Origin: Tetracentron sinense
Lineage: Eukaryota > Streptophyta > Magnoliopsida > Trochodendrales > Trochodendraceae
Reading direction: 5' to 3'
Assembly (NCBI GenBank): GCA_015143295.1
Contig: CM026562.1
Span: forward strand, 10,816,041 to 10,880,040
DNA: 64,000 bases
Shown: positions 9,949-20,184 of the stretch, piece after piece
Numbering within the stretch: position 1 is the stretch's first letter
How the letters are laid out: the number at the start of each line of letters is the position of its first letter
Notes under the pieces: model-generated
The model's input: only the letters and a program-made list of their open reading frames with translations
What the model was told of the DNA's origin: nothing
Databases searched by the model: none
Position numbers and translations under genes: made by a program

Positions 9949-10886
9949 GAAGTGGTATCCAAGCTTAGGCATTACTTCTCTAGGGTCGTTTAGAGTTCGA
10001 TACCACGATAAATACAAGGCATTAGGTCTAAGAAAAGAGTTGTATTCCAAGTGTAGGCTAATCACTTAGTCTTTGTCCAGAACAGGTTGATTTCAACCGA
10101 AGTAATGTCTAATTTCGCTAGAAAACTGAAAATTTTATATACCTATGCTATTATGTGTTAAATTGTTATATGGTAATATATGTTATGTGTTGGGTGCTAA
10201 CTATATGTTACATGCTTAATGAAAACCTATGACATATGAACGTGTTTCTCAGTTAAACCCATGAGTGATGTGATACTCAGGCTAGAGTCTAGCCTAGGTG
10301 TTGTTTGACAATGGAGGGGTAGGTCCTTGTCAAACATCGTATCATTAGGTTTCCGTAGGGATTTGTTTCCCAGAAGAGGCTATAGGATGCTCTTAGTTCT
10401 TACAAGTCTAGTATATTTAGAATCATTGCGAAAATAGGGACATAGGTTTTGATATATATATATATATACTATTTTGTGTACCCGGTGTAATTTGAATTGT
10501 TCAACTGTACTTAATCTGTCTTACACCACAAATAAGCATAACTCGTACATCACGTTATGACGATAAGGCCATGTGAGTTCAGGTAACCCCACGACTAGTA
10601 GGGACATATACAAATATCAATATATATTTTTACCAACTCTGGGATGTTTGAGGCACGTTTCTAGGTACAGATGCGCATTATCTACAGCACGTCCTAGACT
10701 CAGTGCTCAGTCCCAATTGATAAATATATTATAAACTCCAAGAACAGATATAGTTTTTGGACAAGCACATGGATGTCTAATGCACATTTCTAAATACGAA
10801 TGCCTGTTAATTCTGCTGCATGTTCTAGACTCAGTGCTCGGTCCAAAGTTCTAGATACAGATGTGCATTCATTCTGCAGGACGTCT
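9949..10886 (+). other. Leader of the plus-strand LTR element, then unassigned DNA
   Basis: Positions 9953-9964 (tggtatccaagc) match the iMet-type PBS at 10 of 12 bases. The next ~170 bases align with the leader of element D (aggcattac...ctagggtcg, acaaggcattag, gtattccaagtgtaggctaa). After about 10140 the expected gag start is absent. Hairpins occur at 10279-10295 (aggctag/ctagcct) and 10302-10336 (tgtttgacaa/ttgtcaaaca). An AT microsatellite lies near 10454-10470. The region ends abruptly at the truncated pol of the next element. Confidence 0.6.
10658..10886. repeat. Degenerate repeats, ~131-bp offset
   Basis: The block ctagactcagtgctc(a/g)gtcc occurs at 10694 and 10825. A tttctaggtacagatgcgcatt-like block occurs at about 10658, 10788 and 10849. 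The array ends at the junction with the truncated chromovirus. Confidence 0.6.
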
Positions 10887-12468
10887 CCAGATCTTAAGAG
10901 CAAAAACTAAGGCTGCCAACTCCAAATCATGGGTGGGATAGTTCTTCTCGTGGTCTTTCAACTGCCGAGAAGCATAAGTAATAACTTTTTCGTGTTGCAT
11001 GAGGACACAACCTAACCCAATGAGTGAGGCGTCACTGTACACCACAAAACCTTCACTACCGGATGGAACAGTCAAAATCGGGGCAATGGTGAGACGTTTC
11101 TTCAACTCAAGGAAACTCTTCTCACATTTCTCATTCCACTTGAACCTAGCGTTCTTTCGAGTTAGGTGAGTAAGCGGAGCTACCAAACTAGAGAAACCCT
11201 CCACAAATCTTCTGTAATATCCGGCTAAGCCCAAGAAGCTTCACACCTCTGTAATGCTCTTTGGCCTTCCTCATCCTTCCACTACTTCTATCTTGGAAGG
11301 GTCCACAGAAATCCCCTCTCCAGACACCACATGGCCTAGAAATGCTACATTTTCTAGCCAAAACGCGCACTTGCTAAGCTTAGCATATAACTTATGCTCA
11401 CGAAGTGTCTTCAGTGTGATCCGGAGATGCATCTCATGCTCCTTCTGTGTCCTGGAGTACACTAGAATGTCATCCACAAACACGATCACAAAGCGGTCCA
11501 GAGTCGGCTTGAAGATTCTGTTCATGAGATCCATGAATGCTGCCGGGCATTTGTCAAACAGAACGGCATGACTAGGAATTCAAAATGCCTATATCTGGTC
11601 CTGAAAGTAGACTTAGGCATATCTTCAGCCTTTATCTTCAATTAATGGTAGCCCGACCTTAAATCAATCTTGGAGAAGTACTTAGCTCCTTGCAACTGGT
11701 CAAACAAGTCGTCGATCCTAGGCAAAGGATATTTGTTCTTGATAGTGACCTTGTTTAGTTGCCGATAGTCGATGCACATCCTCATCGAACCATCCTTCTT
11801 CTTCACAAACAAGACAGGAACTCCCCAAGGTGATACGGTTGGGCGGATAAACCCAAGATCAAGCAATTCATTAATCTGCTCCTTAAGCTCTTTCAACTCT
11901 ACTGGAGCCATCCTATATGGCGCTTTAGAGATAGGTGCCGTACCCAGAGCTAATTCAATTGCAAACTCTACTTCTCTATCCGGCGGTAAACCCGACAAGT
12001 CTTTAGGAAAGACATCCATGAATTCCTCTACAACAGAGATACTTGAGGAATCTGGTGCTTCCGAGGTAGTAAGACTCAATACCTCAAAACGAGCTAAGTC
12101 TTTCTTCTTTAACCCTTGGAAACGAAAAGAAGACTCATTGATTGGTTTAAAGTTGACTACCTTCCCAAAACAGTCAACATGCCCATGGTATTTGGAAAGT
12201 CAATCCATGCCTAGTATGACGTCAAAGTCTTGGAACTCAAGGACAATCAGATCAGCTGGCATCTCTCTCTGACCTACTCGAATATCACAATCTCGATAGA
12301 CCTTATCAGTGATGACTGAACTACCAACAGGAGTAGTGATCGACAATTCACGATCTAACAGACTTGGCTCCATTGGAAACTCTCGTGCAAAACTAGGTGT
12401 GATGAAGGAGTGAGTGGAACTAGTATCGATCAACACAAGAGCGAGAAAATCATTTATCAACAATGAGC
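10887..12468 (-). pseudogene. Chromovirus protease-RT-RNase H, decayed and truncated
   Basis: From 12468 down, the protease has LIDTSSTHSFI (the active-site glycine is replaced: DTS for DTG) and VILGMD, then an in-frame TGA. RT follows (12079-11271) with the blocks [32 protein letters not shown] and IDLRSGYH, and the catalytic FVDDILVYS. RNase H begins near 11000 ([32 protein letters not shown]) and is cut at KIWR. There is a stop after SGYH (11642), a one-base deletion near 11550 inside the NAPAAFM block, and a frame change near 11240. It cannot encode an active polyprotein. Confidence 0.88.
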
Positions 12469-12612
12469 CTGAATTAATACACAAAGCTAATTTTTCAAAT
12501 CATGTGCACAAGCAGATAATATATATTTAGCATGTTGATACATAACAACAAATATCATCAAAACATATAATATATATAACATACAAAACTGAAATTTACA
12601 CACTACACGTTC
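12469..12612 (-). other. Intron between gag and protease (donor mutated)
   Basis: In-frame Gag (...AFDDVVQ) stops aligning at 12613 and protease coding resumes at 12468 (GSLLINDFLALVLIDT). The 144-bp gap is AT-rich and ends ttcag. The left edge reads cag|ggaacgt where element D has caa|ggtacgc; the coding G falls before the cut, so the donor GT has become GA. The position and phase are identical to the intron in element D. Unspliced translation would run GTCSV and stop. Confidence 0.75.
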
Positions 12613-13849
12613 CCTGCACAACGTCGTCGAACGCTTGTGCATCCTGCTCCGAAGTAGCAAACACCCGACCTTGAGCTGGCTAACGAGGCTACTGAGGTCT
12701 AGTGCCCTGTGGTGGCCTCTGCTGTATGGACTGCCTGCCTGGGGGCCTGACTCCCTGTGGCTGAGTTGGCTGAAGTCCCTGCTGAAAGCGGAGTGGGCAA
12801 TCTCGAATCTGGTGTGAAACATCTCCACAATGAAAACAACCTCCAGTAGTAGCCCTACACTCTCCTGCTCTATGCTTCTTTCCGCACTGGCTGCATACAT
12901 TATACAACTGGGTCCCAGTAGTAGGCAGAGCCACCTGAGATGCTCGAGGGGCTACCTGAGTAGACCTCTGATACGGGGTAGGCCTAGCAATCAGCATAGG
13001 ACCTGAAATCCTCGGCCTCTTGTCCTGGGGACCAAACCTGCTTGCTTGCATCTTCTCCCTCTTCTTCAAAAATTCCTCTGAATTCTTTTCAGCTATCAGG
13101 GCACGTTGGTACACCTCCCTACATGTTTGGAGCTGAAGTATCGAAACCTTCTCCCGAATAAAATCCTTCAAGCCTCGCTCAAACCTCTTTGCCTTCATTC
13201 TCTCCATAGCAATCAAGTGAGGAGCGAACCTAGAAAGCTCTACAAACATGGCCTCATACTCGGCCACTGACATCCTCCCTTACTCCAAGGTAGAGAATTC
13301 AATCTCCTTCTAATCTCTCACAAACACCAGGAAGTATCTCTCGTAGAAGATGTCGAGGAACTCTCCCCAAGTCCACTCTTGTCCAGCTCGCACTTCATTC
13401 CTCTGCCTAGATGCAGCCCTCCACCAATGCTCCGCTTCGCCTTCCATGATGAAGGAGGCCCATTTCACCCTTTGTTCATCGGTGGCCTCAAGCACGGAGA
13501 AAATCTTCTCTAGTTGCATGATCCACAACTCGGCAACTGAGGGATCCGTACTACCATAGAAGGCAGGAGGACTCATTCTCCTAAAAACTTCCACTCCGTT
13601 ATCCCAGGGTGGGTGAACTTCAACCTGCCTCTCTTGCCTAGCTTAACCAGCAACTAGCAATGCAGTTTACTGAGCCATAATTTCAGCCTGCCTCTCCATG
13701 GCTGTAGCAATAGCTTCCATAGCCCGACCCACATTAGCCTGGGGGCTATCATCTGGAGTATCCCCATCAGTCACACTACCTCCTCCATTCCTATTATTTC
13801 TTCCACCCCTTCTCATGCTTACAATCCTGAGAAGAAGAAAACAATCCAT
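12613..13849 (-). pseudogene. Chromovirus gag, decayed
   Basis: The likely start is the methionine of MRRGGRNNRNGG near 13816; an upstream in-frame ATG at 13849 is less likely. The capsid-type Retrotrans_gag region includes PPAFYGSTDPSVAELWI, EGEAEHWWRA, SVAEYEAMFVELSRFAP and KRFERGLKDFI. A C-terminal zinc knuckle CFHCGDVSHQIRDC (CX2CX4HX4C) is preceded by an extra Cys pair (CSQCGKKHRAGEC). In-frame stops lie near 13667, 13640, 13310, 13280, 12689 and 12680. The tail RVFATSEQDAQAFDDVVQ leads into the intron. Gag would form the particle shell and bind genomic RNA. Confidence 0.87.
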
Positions 13850-14005
13850 TTAGAACACACTCACATAAAATTCCTAAGTCTACGCTTAATCAAAACTCAA
13901 TCCTCAACAATTTTAAAGTCTTGAACTTGATGTTGCCTCCCTAAGATTGACATCTTCCTATATCCTATACTTAATATCTTAGCCCTAAGGACTCTAATGC
14001 CTTGT

Positions 14006-14017
14006 GCTCTGATACCA
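14006..14017 (-). other. Primer binding site (tRNA-iMet type)
   Basis: Minus strand tggtatcagagc, four bases inside the LTR edge at 14022, matching the usual complement of the initiator-Met tRNA 3' end. It fixes the orientation of the element and the inner LTR boundary. Confidence 0.9.
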
Positions 14018-14021
14018 CCTC

Positions 14022-16402
14022 TGTAACGACCCCAAAATCCTACAAGGCTAAAATAGGACTTTGGAATCGTCACAATACTTAAACCTGCTTAAAAACCATG
14101 CATACAATGCTTACTACATGAGTCTCCAAAAATGAGAGTAATAAAATTCCGATTTATAAACTATAACCAACCTTCACAAGTCTACGGTCAATATATACAA
14201 CCCACTATAAACCAACAAGTATGAAAAATACAACAATAAAAGTCTACTGAGCAACATCCTCTAAAAGTCTATTACAAAACTCTCTCAACTAAACAAAGCA
14301 TAAACTAAGAGGTATAGACACCTAAGCCTCCGGCTCCTTCCTCTGAAGGCTCACCTTCTCCTGCTTCCTCAATGTAAGTTTTCTCAATCCACGGCTCCGC
14401 CACGTACTCCTGCTCTAAACCTGTCAAGACAAAAGTCTGGCTAACTACAAAAGTACTCGGTGTATATAAAATCCAACCAACAATAATAATATACTTGCAC
14501 TTAGTTAGAAACATATCCAATAGCATAATAACATAATCAGAGTACGGAAGAACGTGTGCGCATATACATCATAACATCACCTTGACTCGTGTACTTGTGA
14601 GAATCTTAGACTTAGAAAACAATACACTTACGAGTTGTTTATGCTTATGAGACCACGTGCTTGTGAGATGCTTATGCTTATGCACTTATTCAGATCATAT
14701 AATGATGTAACATGACGTTCTTGGCGGATACGGACCATGTCTAAGAAATCATATGGTTGGCATGCCATTCTTGGCGGATACGGACCATGCTTAAAAATCA
14801 AATGGTTGACATGCCGTTCTTGGTGGATATGGACCATGTCATGCTTATGCTTATTCAGAATGTCATACGTATGCCATGCTCATGCTTGTGGTCCACATAT
14901 GTGACTTGTGAGACTCTTATCTTAACATACACGTGCATATATGCTTAAGTGTCGAAATTAACATTCGAGTTGGTAATTGCCTAGATTCCGATCTCCCACC
15001 ATAGAAACTCCACTATACTGTCCCATACCAAATCGTTAGAGAATTCCCGGTTTGAGAGATTTTCCTCTAAGTTCTTTCCTTCCCGACTATCAATTTTCAT
15101 GCAAGTAATTAAACATACTTAACGAATAATCACATATACATATCTTATCATAATTCATATCACAATTCATAATTAATTTACCACCATTTCATAAGAGTAT
15201 AATAGCATTCATCCTCTCCAGCATTTTCACAAATACCTTGGGTACGCATATTATGAATCCATTGCCCTTCTACATTTCCAACATTCCATCAAGCCATAAT
15301 CCATCTATACAATCCATTCACCATTCACATCCACATATTAATCCCATCCTCCATACATTCTATCCACATTCAAATCCACATTTTCATCCATAATTAGCTT
15401 ACTTCATAGAAAATTTGAGAAAAATGCATCTAATCTCTATTCTATCATTCCTATCATATTAACATTCACAAAACATTAAAATAGAGTTGATTAGGATAGT
15501 ATATCGACATTAGGAATCCTTCCCTTGGATTCAAAATGCTCCCGAGGTGATTTGGGGAAGCTTTCCAAGCTCTCCATGCAAAATCCAAGCTATCTCCTTC
15601 TTCTCAAAGAAATCCCTCTCTCAAAACCCTAGGTTTTCTCTCCCTTTTTGCCAAATTAGGTTAGAAAGAGGTAGAGTATTCTAATACCCCGAAATAAGAT
15701 TTCTATTTATAGCCCCAAGGGTTGAGGACCAAAGGACCAAAAAACCATTATTGAAATTTGTAAAAACACGAAAGACCGAGCGATCGGTGGTTATGACCGG
15801 GCGATCGGTCAAAAACACACTCTGTGGAAATTTTCCCCATACAAAATTTTGGACCAGTCGATAGATACCGATCGATCGGTTTTGGACCGATCGATCGCTA
15901 CTTCTGACCGAGCGATCGGTTGGGAACCGATCGATCCCTAGCGATCGGTGCTCTGTAGATTTTTGACCTATTAAACTGTTTCGGCCATAACTTTTGACTC
16001 AATTGTCGGATTTCGACGATTCAACTTGCGTTGGTTCGTCTTTCGAAAATGAACATTTCTGGCATTTTAGAATTTCTAAATTTCCTATCAATTATGGACT
16101 AAAAAGTCCCCAAAGTTGATTGATCTGTAATTCCATCAGACAAAACATTGGAAAACCTGCCTTTTGACTTAGCTTAGACTAAAAATATGGAAAAACATTA
16201 AACATGAACCTCGAAGAGGGTTCCAATACCTTTCTAATGGTTCAAGAATCACTCAATTCCAATAAACGGTGCCAAAACTGGAGCTTAAACCTTAATCACA
16301 CTATACTAATTAGATATAAATACATAAACATTAAAACATCACAAGGACCATAATACCCCTAGTACTTGTAATAAAGACATGAAAAAGATTCGGGTCTCTA
16401 CA
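14022..16402 (-). repeat. 5' LTR of the truncated chromovirus (2381 bp)
   Basis: On the plus strand it starts tgtaacgacccc and ends gtctctaca (TG...CA). The minus-strand U3 carries cgatcgatcgg palindromes (15775-15952), then TATAAATA (15704-15711). The conserved block shared with the other R-family LTRs is at 15980-16050. A small array of hairpin units lies at 14708-14840. No matching partner LTR survives in the window. Confidence 0.85.
14708..14840 (-). repeat. Short hairpin array in the chromovirus LTR
   Basis: Three ~50-bp units share the loop ggtccgtatccgccaagaa (minus strand). Arms are acatg/catgt, gcatg/catgc and gacatg/catgtc (14808-14840). It occupies the same place as the larger arrays in the other R-family LTRs. 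Confidence 0.6.
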
Positions 16403-16804
16403 TCCTTTCCACTGGTCTGGGTTGCTATACAAGTTACTATTAATAGGAATTATGGTAATGTTGTTACCGCCTTTTCTGAAATTTTTGAATTTGAGACAAT
16501 GGGCCCCACACCAACGGCTTCCAGGGCCTATGGGCCCACAGAGGGTTTTGGCTTTTGATATTAGGGTTCTAGGACCCTAGGGTTAGACTAGTGTTTACCT
16601 AGGGTTAGGCCTAGGGTTTACCTATGGTTTGACTAGGGTCTGATTGGGGTTTACCTAGGGTTAGTGTTTGTCCAAGGGTTAGGCCTAGGGTTTGACTAAT
16701 GCCTTACCTAGGGTTTGTCTAGGGTTTACCTTGGTTTTTTAGGAGGGATTAACCATGGTTAAGATGTTTAATCGTGATTAGAGGGGTGTAAGAGTGCTTA
16801 CAAG
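16403..16804. other. Spacer with telomere-like degenerate repeats
   Basis: No gene is visible. At 16563-16735 short degenerate units based on cctagggttt(ac/ga) recur about a dozen times. They contain the core of the plant telomere repeat (tttaggg) but no regular 7-bp period. They may be an old interstitial telomeric tract or simple low-complexity sequence. Confidence 0.5.
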
Positions 16805-19600
16805 AATGTTAACACTCTGTTTATTGCACATAGAAATGAGAATGTTTATACTCTTAATTTTGATGAATTAACTTCACAAAATATGATTTGTTTCTCTACA
16901 TTAAATGAAACAAGTTAGTTATGGCATAGAAGACTAGGTCATGGTAGTATGGATTTATTGTCTAAATTATCTAGAAATGATCTTGTTAAAGGATTGCCTA
17001 AAACAAAATTTTCTAAAGATAAAGTATGTGATGCATGCCAATTGGGAAAACAAATTAAATCATCTTTTAAAAAGAAGAAAGATATTTCCACTTTTAGACC
17101 ATTAGAACTACTCATATGGATTTGTTTGGTCCAAATGATTTGCTAGCCTAGGAGGAAAACTATATGCCTTTGTAATTGTTAATGATTATTCTAGATATTC
17201 ATGGGTATTGTTTTTATCTCATAAAAGTGAAGTTCCTTTACCATTTGCTAAATTTTATAAAAGAGTTCAAAATGAAAAAGGCTATGCAATTAATAACATA
17301 AGCAATGATAGAGGTGGATAATTTTTTTTTAAAAATGGTTTTAATCATAATTTTTCCGCACCAAAAACATCTCTACAAAACGGAGTTGTTGAACATAAAA
17401 ATAGATCACTTCAAGAAATTGGTAAAATAATGCTTAATGAACATAAGCTACCTAACTACTTTTGGGCTAAAGTTATAAATACTGCATGCTATGTAATTAA
17501 TAGGATTGTTATAAGAAACAAACTAAATAAAACACTCTATGAACTTTGAAAAGGAAAATCACCTAATATAGGGTACTTTAGAGTGTTTGATTGTAAATGT
17601 TTCATATTAAATGACATGCATCATCTAAAGAAGTTTGTCCCTAAATCTAATGAAGGTATTTTCCTTGGATATTTCTTAAATAGTAAAGCTTATAGAGTCT
17701 TTAATAAATCATCTTTAATAGTGGAAGAATCCATTCATGTTATATTTGATGAAGCTAATCCATTTGAGTTATCTAAACCCATTAAGGATGATGTTGATGA
17801 AAATATGGATAAAATATGTAAAGATATCTCAAACATTGAAATAAACAAGGAAGATAAGGAAAAAGAAATTAATGAAGTTTCTTACCAAGAAAATTCCTTT
17901 GAAATTGAAAATGGGGAAAAAGATGAAAATGATAATGGTTATCAACTCCCTAAAGCATGGAAATTAGTAAAAGATCATCTTAGAGAACTTGTTTTAGGAG
18001 ATATGGAAAAAGGTGTAAGAACAAGAAGAAATTTCCGTAATAACTTAGCATTTCTATCTTAAATTGAACCTAAGAATGCAATTGAAGCTATTAATGATGA
18101 ATCATGGGCAATTGTTATGCAAGAAGAACTTAATCAATTTGAGAGAAATCAAGTTTGGAATTTAGTTCCTAGACCAAATGATAAATCAGCCATTGGAACA
18201 AAAAAGATATTTAGAAATAAAAATGATGAAAATGATAATTTCATTAAAAATAAAGCAAGAATGGTAGCCCAAGGTTACAACCAAGAGAAAAGGATTGATT
18301 ATGAAAAAACCTTTGCTCCGGTTGCTTGACTTGAGGCAATAAGAATGTTACTTGCATTTACTAGCTATAAAGATTTCAAACTGTTTTAAATGGATATTAA
18401 AAGTTCAGTTTTAAATGGATATATTTCGGAGGAAATCTATGTTGAACAACCTCCTTGTTTGAAGATCACAAAAATCCTAATTATGTGTTTAAATTGACTA
18501 AGGTTTTATATGGATTGAAACAAGCTCCTAGAGTTTGGTATGATAGACTTAGTGGATTTTTGCTTGAAAATGGTTTCATTAGAAGAAAAATTAACACAAT
18601 CTTATTTGTAAAGAACAAAAATAAAGATATGCTCATTGCACAAATCTATGTTGATGATATCATTTTTGGATCTACTAATGAAATTCTATGTCAAGAGTTC
18701 TCTAAGACTATGCAAGACGAATTTGAAATGAGTATGATGGAAGAGTTTAATTTCTTCATTGGACTTCAAATAAAGCAAACCAATAAAGGAACCTTTATCA
18801 ACCAAGCCAAGTATACGAAGGAACTTTTTAAGAAATTTGGGATGAACAACTTCAAAGAAAGTGATACTCCATTGAGTCCATCCACAAAGCTTGACAATGA
18901 TGAAAAATGGGCAAGTGTTGCAAAAAGGAAATATAGAGGTATGATTGATAGCTTACTTTATTTAACTGCTAGTCGACCTGACATAATGTTTAGTGTATGC
19001 ATATGTGCTAGATTTCAGTCTTGTCCTAAAGAATCTCATATGACTGCTGCAAAAAGAATTTTTAAATATTTGTTAGGAACCATTGAATTAGGTTTATAGT
19101 ATCCCAAGAACACTTCACTAGAATTAGTTAGTTATTCTAATGCTGACTTTGTTATGTGCAAAGTTGATCAAAAAAACACAAGTAGTACTTGCCACTTCCT
19201 AGGACACTCCTTTGTTTCATGGTTTAGCAAGAAACAAAATTCAGTAGTCATATCCACAACTGAGGTTGAGTATGTGGCTGCTGGAAGTTGTTATGATAAA
19301 ACTCTATACATAAAACAACAATTAGAAGATTTCATACTTTATTATAATAAAATCTCTATTAAATGTGATAATACTAGTGCAATTTGTATGACTAAGAATC
19401 CTATTCAGCATTCAAGAACAAAGTACATTGAAATAAGATATCATTTCACAAGAGACCATGTTCAAAATGGAGATGTAATTTTAGAATTTGTGGATACAAA
19501 TAATCAATTGACTGACATCTTCACTAAACTTCTTCAATATGAAAGATTTAGCACTCTAAGAAGAGAATTAGGCATGGCTAAGCTAAGTGAACTGAAATGA
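16805..19600 (+). pseudogene. Copia integrase-RT-RNase H, decayed
   Basis: The finger LWHRRLGHGSMDLLSK...CDACQLGKQ lies at about 16920-17050. The integrase core follows (FVIVNDYSRYSWV, NGVVEHKNRSLQE at about 17380-17420), then the C-terminal region to about 18060. RT spans ~18100-18840 with the family blocks ARMVAQGYNQ, VLYGLKQAPRVWY and the catalytic YVDDIIFGST. RNase H covers ~19090-19600 (STTEVEYVAAGSC, TKYIEIRYHFTRD) and ends at a natural stop, TGA. Damage includes stops near 16917, 17143, 17548, 18060, 18328 and 19099, and a frameshift near 18455. It encodes no working polyprotein. Confidence 0.88.
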
Positions 19601-19798
19601 TCTTATGAGTAAAAGGATCAAAAATTTTATCAATAAAATTCTTGATCAAAATCAAAATTGAATGATTGATAATTATTTGATTATGTTTGGACATTGATTT
19701 GATGCTTAAAATGGTAATTTGGAAGCTAAAAGGTTGTTTCAAAACAAATAAAAATATATTTAAAATCAAAATTAATGTTTCTCAAAAATTCAGCATGA

Positions 19799-20000
19799 AA
19801 CGTCGACATTTGAACCTTAAACGTCGACGTCTCAAGGTTAATTTTTTGACTTTGGTTTCTGTTTCAAGCTAAACATTGACGTCTCAAGTCCAAGACTTTT
19901 CAAACGTCAACATTTACGTTAGAAACATTAGTTGCTTAAGACCAAATGTCAACGTGTCTATGCTAAACGTCGACGTCTAGCCTCTTAAGTATAAAAAGAT
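19799..20000 (+). promoter_or_regulatory. Candidate internal promoter before the third ORF
   Basis: Between the pol stop and the third ORF are repeated palindromes, aacgtcgaca (19799), acgtcgacgtc (19821), ttgacgtctc (19876), aacgtcaac (19903), tgtcaacg and acgtcgacgtc (19967). They are followed immediately by a TATA-like tataaaaaga at 19990. The element's LTR has the same palindromes (23196-23343) and a TATA box (23429). ACGT cores are typical plant bZIP contact sites. Promoter function is inferred. Confidence 0.55.
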
Positions 20001-20184
20001 CTAAAACCCTGTTTTTCTTTTTCAAAACCCCTATTTGTGCATGTCTGTTCCTCTTCCCTCCAAACCTACTTCAAACCTTCATTCTCACTCAAATCAATCC
20101 AAAATCACCTAAATCTTATTTCCTTAATCCCAAAATCTTTCATTTGTTTCAAAACCCCATTTTCCCCAAATCTGTTCGAGCACA

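Larger units (their letters stand above)
10887..16402 (-). mobile_element. Chromovirus (Ty3-gypsy), R family, 3'-truncated
   Basis: Minus-strand element with 5' LTR (14022-16402), PBS, gag, a gag-protease intron, protease, RT and part of RNase H. It stops inside RNase H at about 10886. The rest of RNase H, the integrase and the 3' LTR are missing, so no TSD can be tested. The protein order and motifs match the better preserved element D at 41545-51712. The lineage is Tekay/Del-like by motif recognition. Confidence 0.85.

Noticed and set aside
10887..10950. The LTR at 7041-9948 as the missing 3' LTR of the truncated chromovirus
   Set aside because: It is in the opposite (plus) orientation and is followed by its own PBS, so it is a 5' LTR of another element.
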